The notes beneath the pieces are model-generated. The model saw only the letters and a list, made by a program, of their open reading frames with translations. It ran no database searches and was not told the DNA's origin. Made by a program: the position numbers and the translations under genes. Source: an uncultured Prevotellaceae bacterium (GTDB taxonomy: Bacteria > Bacteroidota > Bacteroidia > Bacteroidales > Muribaculaceae). Taken from it: a stretch of DNA of 6,775 bases. The stretch's first letter is position 1. Every line of letters starts with the position of its first letter. The stretch spans positions 1-6,775 of the forward strand of contig CAMGFF010000121.1 of assembly GCA_946055125.1 (NCBI GenBank), given 5' to 3'. Positions 1 to 5,141 of the stretch are shown here, piece by piece.

Positions 1-55
1 GTATATTTACTAATATTGGTTTACTCTATCTCCAGAGAGGGTTGACTAACCGGGT

Positions 56-116
56 CCTATCCCTGGGCGGAGTTGACTGAGGGCGTAGCCCGAAGGCAAC
101 GTAGCCCAGGGATAGG
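56..116. repeat. Perfect 13-bp palindrome at the distal end of the IS
   Basis: CCTATCCCTGGGC at 56-68 is exactly inverted as GCCCAGGGATAGG at 104-116. Inside lie a small GGGC-gta-GCCC hairpin (81-91) and a direct repeat CGTAGCCC at 84-91 and 100-107. The 61-base unit can fold into a long branched hairpin on either strand. It lies just past the orfB stop, so it may act as the element's terminator or be part of its end. It may also be a dispersed palindromic repeat unrelated to the IS. The base pattern is certain; the role is not known. Confidence 0.6.
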
Positions 117-118
117 GG

Positions 119-149
119 CAAAGTTACAAAATTTTTTTATGTCGGCAAC
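119..149 (-). promoter_or_regulatory. Candidate outward-facing promoter at the IS end
   Basis: On the minus strand TAACTTTG (119-126) matches the Bacteroidota -7 element TAnnTTTG. GTTG at 146-149 sits 19 bases upstream, where the -33 TTTG is expected. Transcription would leave the element leftwards and enter the 56-116 palindrome almost at once. Outward promoters on insertion sequences are known to switch on neighbouring genes in Bacteroides. Whether this one works, and what lies to the left, cannot be seen. Confidence 0.4.
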
Positions 150-1093
150 GTCTCCATGTCAAGGTTGTCAATCGCCCGTTCTCTATAGCTCGTCCATCCT
201 CGTTTGAACCTGCCTGTACGTCCGGCGGCCTCCATTGGCGTGAGCATCTCAATGCTCCTGTGCGGACGTTCATTGTTGTAGAATGGCACGGCTGCATGCA
301 TGGCCTCCCGGACTTCCTCTATGTCATGGAGCTCTTTGTCCTTTAAAAGCTCATTTTTAAGAGTGTTATTAATGCGCTCGGCCTCGGGATTGTCTTTGGG
401 ATTACCTGATTCTGTCATGCTGATACGAATCTTATATTGATGCAATACCTCAATATAGTCCGCTGACGTGTATTGCGTTCCACGGTCGCTGTGATGAATC
501 GTAGATGACAGTTCCACTCTATAAGCCAATAGTACGTCTATGGCCATATACAGGGCCTCCAAAGGATAAACCGTTTCCAATGTGGGGCCTATGCTGTAGC
601 CTAACAGTATTTTGGTGTATGAGTCAAGGACAAGACTCGCATAACAGAAAATCCGTTCTTGACTAATGGTGTCTATCAGGGGAATATACGTTATATCACT
701 GACTATCACCTCTCCGATGCGTGTGGGAATCAAGGCCTTGATCAGATTGGGATACGTGGGGTTGCCATGAGTCGAATCGGTGGTGCGAGGTGCCCGTTTG
801 CGTCTGCGCAGCTTATAGCCGTATCGGTCGAATATCTCGCAAAAGCGATCCCGGCCTATTGCGGATCCTCTGCCGAACGCCCTTATATACATAATCCAGA
901 TCTTTAATCCTCCGATGCCGGGGTCTTTTATCCGGACTTCTTCTATATAACGAACGGCCAGTTCTTCCATGGCCACACGACGCATATAAGCATCCGCATC
1001 GTGCTTGTAATAAGCCTGTTTGCTCTTACCAAACAGCCCGCACAGCTCCGACACCGTGTAGATGTCGGAGTGCTGTGCGTACAGGCGTCTCAC
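137..1093 (-). CDS. IS3-family transposase OrfB (DDE integrase core)
   Basis: This is the catalytic half of the IS3 transposase, which cuts and joins the element ends through a circular intermediate. The 318-residue frame has the N-terminal HTH_21-like segment (about residues 14-100) and then an rve/RNase H-like core. The catalytic triad reads D133 (VSDITY), D203 (HHSDRGTQY) and E239 in the DNPEAER segment; D203 and E239 are separated by 35 residues, the classic DD(35)E spacing. The C-terminal FYNNERPHRS segment is also typical of the family. The frame opens with GTG at 1091-1093, overlapping the orfA stop as GTGA. It lies in the -1 frame relative to orfA, so most product is probably made as an OrfAB fusion by frameshifting; translational coupling at GTGA is the alternative. 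No internal stops were seen. Confidence 0.95.
   Translation of the reverse strand: MRRLYAQHSDIYTVSELCGLFGKSKQAYYKHDADAYMRRVAMEELAVRYIEEVRIKDPGIGGLKIWIMYIRAFGRGSAIGRDRFCEIFDRYGYKLRRRKRAPRTTDSTHGNPTYPNLIKALIPTRIGEVIVSDITYIPLIDTISQERIFCYASLVLDSYTKILLGYSIGPTLETVYPLEALYMAIDVLLAYRVELSSTIHHSDRGTQYTSADYIEVLHQYKIRISMTESGNPKDNPEAERINNTLKNELLKDKELHDIEEVREAMHAAVPFYNNERPHRSIEMLTPMEAAGRTGRFKRGWTSYRERAIDNLDMETLPT
1040..1078 (-). other. Stable stem-loop early in orfB
   Basis: GCACAG-CTCCGACA pairs with TGTCGGAG-(tg)-CTGTGC around a nine-base loop, giving 14 base pairs with one two-base bulge. It begins 29 bases downstream of the A7 run on the transcript. It could help stall ribosomes for frameshifting, but the gap is longer than for classical stimulatory stem-loops. 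It could instead be a fold that limits translation. Confidence 0.5.
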
Positions 1094-1452
1094 TGTTTGG
1101 TACCAGCTTTTTTTCTCACGGGAATGTTGAACATCTCTTCAGCGACATCTATCATTGTGTCCAGCGCTTCTGAGCGCATCTTTTCCTGACGGAGCTCCTT
1201 TCGCAGGCGCGTAACCTCTGCCCGCAGCTTGTCATAATCTTCCGTGCTGGCATCCTTCTTCTTCTTTCTCATAGTCGGAATCTCTGGAAGTCCTGATGCA
1301 AAGTTACGCACAATATACTCCACAGTACGCACTTGAACTCCATTTTCTTCTGCGATCTCGCCATAGCTGAGATCTGTCTCCGCATAAAGCCGTAGGACTT
1401 CATCGCGGATCGCTTGTCGTTTTTGTCTCGGCAGACTCTGAAATCTAATCAT
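1090..1452 (-). CDS. IS3-family transposase OrfA (HTH plus coiled coil)
   Basis: This 120-residue protein is the DNA-binding and multimerising half of an IS3 transposase; alone it usually recognises the element ends and modulates transposition. Residues about 12-50 form a helix-turn-helix domain (SYGEIAEENGVQVRTVEYIV). Residues about 70-105 are a charged heptad region (LRAEVTRLRKELRQEKM) that looks like the leucine-zipper segment of OrfA proteins. The tail (MIDVAEEMFNIPVRKK) is the usual OrfA ending just before the frameshift site. The ATG lies at 1450-1452, inside the inverted-repeat end of the IS. There is no clear Shine-Dalgarno sequence, which is normal in Bacteroidota. The HTH could also be called a Psq/homeodomain-like fold; the overall assignment is secure because OrfB follows. 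Confidence 0.92.
   Translation of the reverse strand: MIRFQSLPRQKRQAIRDEVLRLYAETDLSYGEIAEENGVQVRTVEYIVRNFASGLPEIPTMRKKKKDASTEDYDKLRAEVTRLRKELRQEKMRSEALDTMIDVAEEMFNIPVRKKAGTKQ
1108..1114 (-). promoter_or_regulatory. A7 slippery run for -1 ribosomal frameshifting (orfA to orfB)
   Basis: On the minus strand orfA reads AGA AAA AAA GCT, so the run forms A_AAA_AAA in the zero frame, matching the X_XXY_YYZ rule. After a one-base backward slip the reading continues AGC TGG TAC CAA ACA GTG (SWYQTV) straight into orfB with no stop, giving a fusion of about 438 residues. Zero-frame ribosomes stop 15 bases later at the orfA TGA. A-runs of this kind are the known frameshift sites of IS3-family elements; its use here is inferred. 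Confidence 0.75.
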
Positions 1453-1456
1453 TTTT

Positions 1457-1493
1457 TGTCTCGTTAGGAGTCAACTTTTTTCAGGACGAGACA
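1457..1493 (-). repeat. orfA-side terminal region of the IS with internal inverted repeat
   Basis: Read on the minus strand from 1493 this is the putative left inverted repeat (TGTCTCGTCCTG, A6, GTTGACT). It is itself a dyad: TGTCTCGT at 1457-1464 is perfectly inverted as ACGAGACA at 1486-1493 with a 21-base spacer. A transcript entering from outside would form a hairpin five bases before the orfA ATG, which could hide the start from read-through messages, a known protective strategy of some insertion sequences. Confidence 0.55.
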
Positions 1494-1676
1494 GAATACC
1501 CGGGAAAAACTGACATAAATACAGTTTGCTATTTTTCATATTTTTGGGGAAAAATGCCATTTTGTAGAAGCAGCAGGGCGTGGAAGGGGCTTTGAAAGAA
1601 GGAGAGGACAGTGCTTATAATTTTAATTTGTGAATGTTATCGCTAAAGAATTGTATTGCCTCAAGAAGCATACATA

Positions 1677-1979
1677 TCAATGTGTTGTGAAGATAGTGAT
1701 TCCATCTTGGTCGATTTGCTTGCGGAATAGTGGGCGCAGGTTGCGGTGTTCCTGAATTAAATCCACATTGCAGCCGAGTATTGATTCAAGATACTGCACA
1801 GCGGCAATGTAGTTGTAGAATTTTGGCGGCATAGTGACGTAGAGGTCGATATCGCTTCCCTCGCGATGCTCACCACGCGCCACAGAGCCGAAAAGTCGCA
1901 TAGAGGATATGCCATATCGCGATTGCAACTCGTGGGCATGGCTGCGTATTAGCTTTATGTAGTCGTCGCGTGTGCGCAT
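1677..1979 (-). CDS. Minimal nucleotidyltransferase (MNT/MntA-like)
   Basis: This 100-residue protein is a single small polymerase-beta-type nucleotidyltransferase domain. The signature GSX10DXD is complete: G31-S32, then D43 and D45 in GSDIDL, with a third carboxylate at D73 (CNVDLI). These residues bind metal and transfer a nucleotide. In the MntA-HepT toxin-antitoxin family the MNT protein AMPylates and silences the HepT RNase encoded beside it, and this protein has the right size and motifs. No intact HepT (usually about 100-140 residues) follows: the stop is 183 bases from the IS end and only an 18-codon frame (1615-1671) starts five bases downstream. It has its own promoter about 40-70 bases upstream, flanked by repeats. 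Its chemistry is well supported; an antitoxin role is inference, and a solitary MNT with another job is possible. Confidence 0.88.
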   Translation of the reverse strand: MRTRDDYIKLIRSHAHELQSRYGISSMRLFGSVARGEHREGSDIDLYVTMPPKFYNYIAAVQYLESILGCNVDLIQEHRNLRPLFRKQIDQDGITIFTTH

Positions 1980-1995
1980 ATCAACAATAATTTTT

Positions 1996-2012
1996 GCAAA
2001 ATTGCCTATTTT
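1996..2012. repeat. 17-base direct repeat, copy 1 (in the leader of the nucleotidyltransferase gene)
   Basis: GCAAAATTGCCTATTTT occurs here and again, unchanged, at 2069-2085. Similarity continues on both sides (ATTTT before; RTAAA after). This copy covers the start of the predicted leader, so a bound protein would block the promoter. The pair frames the -33/-7 elements. Confidence 0.75.
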
Positions 2013-2020
2013 ATAAAGCG

Positions 2021-2050
2021 CAAAGGTAGTAAATTCCCGAAAAACGCAAA
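2021..2050 (-). promoter_or_regulatory. Bacteroidota promoter of the nucleotidyltransferase gene
   Basis: On the minus strand TTTG (2047-2050) and TACCTTTG (2021-2028) are separated by 18 bases, close to the -33/-7 layout of the primary sigma factor of Bacteroidota. Transcription would start near 2014-2017, about 35 bases before the ATG. The start point falls at the edge of one 17-base repeat copy (1996-2012), and the -33 box is next to the dyad holding the other, which suggests repression. Confidence 0.65.
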
Positions 2051-2051
2051 T

Positions 2052-2095
2052 TCTATTTTACATTTTAGGCAAAATTGCCTATTTTGTAAAATAGA
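2052..2095. repeat. 44-base dyad containing copy 2 of the 17-base repeat
   Basis: The sequence is symmetric about 2073/2074. Arms TCTATTTTACA (2052-2062) and TGTAAAATAGA (2085-2095) pair perfectly, then three T:T mismatches, then TAGGCAA (2066-2072) with TTGCCTA (2075-2081) around AA. It lies 27 bases past the stop of the R-M gene and directly upstream of the -33 box of the nucleotidyltransferase gene. It may be an operator, a transcription terminator for the R-M message, or both. The repeat copy at 1996-2012 favours a protein-binding site. Confidence 0.7.
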
Positions 2096-2122
2096 GGCAG
2101 TATGCAAAGTGGGGGGTGATTA

Positions 2123-4912
2123 TTATCGGGTGCGACTTGATGCACACGGTGCGGCCAAGCTGGTGTGGTGGGAGAAAAGTGAGAATAGGGCAGCGACACA
2201 CTCCGACTCGGTGATTTTGGTGGAAAAGCCGTAGGCGGCCATCACGGCACTGTCGTTGCGTCGGTGTGCCTCACGCAGCTCTGCGGGCATCAGAACGGGG
2301 TCGTAGAGGTCGGCAAGCGACGAGTCGGGATATAGGGCGCGGGCATCGAGAATAGCTTGTGCCGACTGCTCAATGCGCTTCTGTGCAGCCTCATCGGCAT
2401 CAGGCCATGGGAAGTTGTTATAGACGACCTCTTTTGAATAGCGATAATCCGATTTCAGCCTTCCACACACGGTGCGAATCCATGCCATGTGCACATTGCT
2501 CTGCAACACTCCGAAGTGATAAAGTGTGGCATTAGGAATAATATGCACAGCATTACTCGAAATATCATTTGCCGTTAAGAATCCCATAGGAATATATCTT
2601 CTACGCTCAGATGATGTGCTTGGAATGATAATATAATTCCCTTCAGGCATATTTTCAACATGGAATCGCGTGGGGCGGTCGGCAAGTTTCACCGTTCCGG
2701 CACTTTTACTTGCAAGGCGGAATTTGCGCACATTTTCCACTCGCTTCATGCAGTGTGGCATCTTCTTTATCTCGGCAGGAGAGCAGTCGCCAAGCCAAAG
2801 GCAATAGCGCGGCTTTTGGTGGATAAATTCCTGTGCTCCATACCAGGGGTGAAAATACTGTCGTGATTGAGGCTCTTTGGCAATGAAATCGAGCATCTCT
2901 TCCTCAGTGAAGAGATAGTTGCCGTCGTCGATAGGCTTGTTGCCGATACCGATTTCGGGCACATCGGCAATGGGCTTGGGGCGGCTTCCCACAAACACAT
3001 CATCGCCCTCAATGAGATAGGCATTTATGTGGCGCACTTCGCGCTTGAGCTCGCCCGAGAATAGATATTTGTGGCGTGCCGTGCGGTAGCCGAAACCCAC
3101 TATCACGCAGTGCACGTGAGCCTTCAGGCTCGCCTCACTGTCCCAGCGGAAAGTGTGGTGGGCAAAGTTTATGGTAAGCCCGCCGCGCATCAGCGGCTGC
3201 CACAGGTCGGCAACCTGCTCGCCCTGAGTAATGGAGTTGGTCGATACCAAAGCAGCCTCAATGGCGGTGCCACGCATATAGTCGGCAGCACGCTTATACC
3301 AAGCGCCAACGTAGTCGATGTTACCCACATTGCGCCAATTAGGGCCAAAAGTGGTAATCATATCCTGCTTTTGGGCAGGCTCCATCATTCGTGCACCGAT
3401 AAATGGCGGATTGCCGATGATGTAGCTGAGCCTTGAAGGCTCGATAACGCTCTCCCAGGGCGTGGCGAGGGCATTCCCCTCGTGAATGTTGGCATAGCTT
3501 TTCAGCGGCAGGAAGTCGATGTCCTTGCCCACAATTCGCTCAGTTTCGGCAAGCATCTGCGCCTCGCTAATCCATAGTGCGGTGGTGGCTACCGTTACGG
3601 CAAAATCGTTGATTTCGATGCCGTAGAATTGGTTTATGCTCACCTTGATAGGGCTTTCAAACATTCGAGTCTGGAAATATCCGTGGTCGCAGAGGGCAAA
3701 AATGGCGCGGTTCTCGAGGCGGCGCAGCGAGAGGTAGGTCTCGGTGAGGAAATTGCCGCTGCCGCAAGCCGGGTCGAAGAAAGAGAGCGACGCGAGCTTG
3801 TCGCGGAAAGCATTGAGCCGCTTCACTACCGTAGTGTCCACTTTATCCTCGAGGATAGCATAGAGCTCACGGCGGAGGTCGTCGAGGAAAAGAGGGTCGA
3901 TAACCTTATGGATATTCTCAATTGAGGTGTAGTGCATGCCACCCTTTCGGCGCGTCGCGGGATTGAGCGTGCTCTCGAAAACACCGCCGAAAATCGTGGG
4001 CGAAATCATCGACCAGTCGAAGTCGAGCGAGGCATGCTGTAGCAGCAGGGAGCGAATTTCGGGGGTGAAAGGCGGCACATCAATCTCCTCGGCAAAAAGT
4101 CCGCCATTAGTGTAGGGGAAAGCAGCCAGCTCGGGCTTCAAGAAGCGGCTTCGCTTCTCGGCCGGGGTGTTAAGCACCTTGAAGAGCTGCATGAGCGCAT
4201 CGCGCATATCCTCGGTGGCATAGTGAGCCATATAGTCGTGGAAAATGTCGCGCCGGCCAAAGATGCCGGCATCCTCGGCATAGAGGCAGAACACCAGGCG
4301 CACACACAGCACATTGAGGCAACGGAGCGTTTCGGGGTCGTTGTCGCCATACTCGGCAATAAACGCATCGTAGAGCTTGCCCACGATGTCGCCGGCTTTC
4401 ATCGACACTTCAAATTCCTGCTGCAAGTGCTCGTTGCCGGTTTCCACAAGGAAGCGCAAGCGATAGTACTCGCGCCCGAGGTTGCAGAGCTCCACACGGT
4501 GCGGCTCACTATTGGGATTCTCCATATCGTAGATGTCGAACTCGGCAAAGTTGCATGCAACAATCCATCGCGGATGCTGCGACACCTTCAGCGTCATGGC
4601 ATAACGCTGAGCCTGCTGGAATGGGGTGAGCTTTGTGCCATCGGATTGAGGAATGGGCTTTCGCAAGTCTTTGCCAAGCGACTTCTGCTCAATCATCACG
4701 CGCGTGGAGGGTATCATCACATCGATGAACGAGGTGTGGTCGAGCTTCGCCTGCTGTTCAAACTGCAAGAACAGCGACGGATTATCCACGCCGAACACCT
4801 CGGTTACGAGCTCGGTCCAGAACACTTGGCTTTCGCCCTTCTCATATCCACGTCCTTTCCAGCGGCGCGCAAACGCCTCGGCTGCCTGAGCCTGTTGCTT
4901 TTCGGTTTTCAT
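2123..4912 (-). CDS. MmeI-like (type IIL/IIG) restriction-modification enzyme
   Basis: This is a single chain that both methylates adenine and cuts DNA. From the chosen start (929 residues; MmeI itself is 919) an N-terminal nuclease domain has the PD-(D/E)XK-type residues D64 and E75-Q-K77. A helical linker covers about 170-360. The methyltransferase core has motif I DPACGSGNF (380-388), motif II GIEIN (431-435) and motif IV NPPF (501-504), the signature of N6-adenine methylation. A target recognition region follows (about 630-835, with SSERRRYIPMGFL at about 767-779), then a C-terminal helical tail ending near ESECVAALF. I chose ATG 4910-4912 because a -7 promoter element (4933-4940) lies inside the alternative 18-codon extension from 4966, and homology-like sequence begins with AFARRWKGRGYEKGESQ. 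One protein defines specificity for cutting and modification, so no separate subunit is needed. GC content drops sharply within the recognition region. Confidence 0.9.
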   Translation of the reverse strand: MKTEKQQAQAAEAFARRWKGRGYEKGESQVFWTELVTEVFGVDNPSLFLQFEQQAKLDHTSFIDVMIPSTRVMIEQKSLGKDLRKPIPQSDGTKLTPFQQAQRYAMTLKVSQHPRWIVACNFAEFDIYDMENPNSEPHRVELCNLGREYYRLRFLVETGNEHLQQEFEVSMKAGDIVGKLYDAFIAEYGDNDPETLRCLNVLCVRLVFCLYAEDAGIFGRRDIFHDYMAHYATEDMRDALMQLFKVLNTPAEKRSRFLKPELAAFPYTNGGLFAEEIDVPPFTPEIRSLLLQHASLDFDWSMISPTIFGGVFESTLNPATRRKGGMHYTSIENIHKVIDPLFLDDLRRELYAILEDKVDTTVVKRLNAFRDKLASLSFFDPACGSGNFLTETYLSLRRLENRAIFALCDHGYFQTRMFESPIKVSINQFYGIEINDFAVTVATTALWISEAQMLAETERIVGKDIDFLPLKSYANIHEGNALATPWESVIEPSRLSYIIGNPPFIGARMMEPAQKQDMITTFGPNWRNVGNIDYVGAWYKRAADYMRGTAIEAALVSTNSITQGEQVADLWQPLMRGGLTINFAHHTFRWDSEASLKAHVHCVIVGFGYRTARHKYLFSGELKREVRHINAYLIEGDDVFVGSRPKPIADVPEIGIGNKPIDDGNYLFTEEEMLDFIAKEPQSRQYFHPWYGAQEFIHQKPRYCLWLGDCSPAEIKKMPHCMKRVENVRKFRLASKSAGTVKLADRPTRFHVENMPEGNYIIIPSTSSERRRYIPMGFLTANDISSNAVHIIPNATLYHFGVLQSNVHMAWIRTVCGRLKSDYRYSKEVVYNNFPWPDADEAAQKRIEQSAQAILDARALYPDSSLADLYDPVLMPAELREAHRRNDSAVMAAYGFSTKITESECVAALFSLFSHHTSLAAPCASSRTR

Positions 4913-4932
4913 CTCCAAATGGTTTTGTACTG

Positions 4933-4940
4933 CAAATGTA
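4933..4940 (-). promoter_or_regulatory. -7 promoter element of the R-M gene
   Basis: TACATTTG on the minus strand fits TAnnTTTG, 20 bases before the ATG at 4912. No good TTTG lies at the -33 spacing (nearest is 12 bases upstream), so the promoter may be weak. It argues for the shorter protein start, since a message beginning near 4926 would not include the ATG at 4966. Confidence 0.45.
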
Positions 4941-5059
4941 GCAAACTCTTTGCAAACTGCCACCATTATCCACGAGTTTTTGTGGTGCCATGGGAATCTA
5001 CTACGGGGCGGGGTGGTGATTTTTAGGGCGATTTATCTACTGCGTATTGATATAATCAC

Positions 5060-5067
5060 TATATTTG
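5060..5067 (+). promoter_or_regulatory. -7 promoter element of panB
   Basis: TATATTTG matches the Bacteroidota TAnnTTTG element. No convincing -33 TTTG is present at the usual distance. A start near 5073 would give a leader of about 70 bases, including the hairpin at 5080-5097 and an A-rich stretch before the ATG. Confidence 0.5.
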
Positions 5068-5079
5068 CAGCGTGAAATG

Positions 5080-5097
5080 GCGCCCTCGATGGGGCGC
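5080..5097 (+). promoter_or_regulatory. GC-rich hairpin in the panB leader
   Basis: GCGCCC pairs with GGGCGC around the six-base loop TCGATG in an otherwise AT-rich leader. An alternative pairing of GCAGCG (5067-5072) with CGCTGC (5095-5100) overlaps the right arm, though the left part may not be transcribed. There is no U-tract, so it is not an intrinsic terminator. A stability or control role is possible but unproven. Confidence 0.4.
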
Positions 5098-5141
5098 TGC
5101 AATAATAAGGAACAGATAATCAATAGATTTAGAACAAGAAA

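Larger units (their letters stand above)
54..1493 (-). mobile_element. IS3-family insertion sequence, two overlapping frames
   Basis: The element contains orfA and orfB in the IS3 arrangement: a helix-turn-helix/coiled-coil OrfA, then a DDE integrase-fold OrfB in the -1 frame. The orfA-proximal end is fairly clear. Read inward on the minus strand from 1493 it begins TGTCTCGTCCTG, followed by A6 and GTTGACT, which fits the TG-initiated IRL of IS3 elements. The distal end is uncertain. CCTG-N6-GTTGACT recurs at 62-78 in the expected inward orientation, placing that end near 54, but no TG start is visible, and a second GTTGACT at 41-47 allows an end near 23. No target-site duplication could be confirmed. 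Both frames are intact, so the copy may be active if the distal end is functional. Confidence 0.8.

Noticed and set aside
1108..1114. Homopolymer-based phase variation of the transposase
   Set aside because: The run sits exactly where IS3 elements use ribosomal frameshifting, with both frames intact, so programmed frameshifting explains it better.
1996..2095. Possible CRISPR fragment
   Set aside because: Only two copies of a 17-base AT-rich repeat are present, with no regular spacer series and no cas genes.
4223..5026. Long plus-strand open frame opposite the 5' part of the R-M gene
   Set aside because: It lies antisense to a convincingly conserved enzyme, crosses its start and promoter, has no recognisable domain and reads as a frame shadow of GC-biased codons.
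5025..5034. Ten-base match (AGGGCGATTT) to the reverse complement of 6461-6470, both in spacers around panB and the lipoprotein gene
   Set aside because: The identity does not extend beyond ten bases, so chance cannot be excluded.
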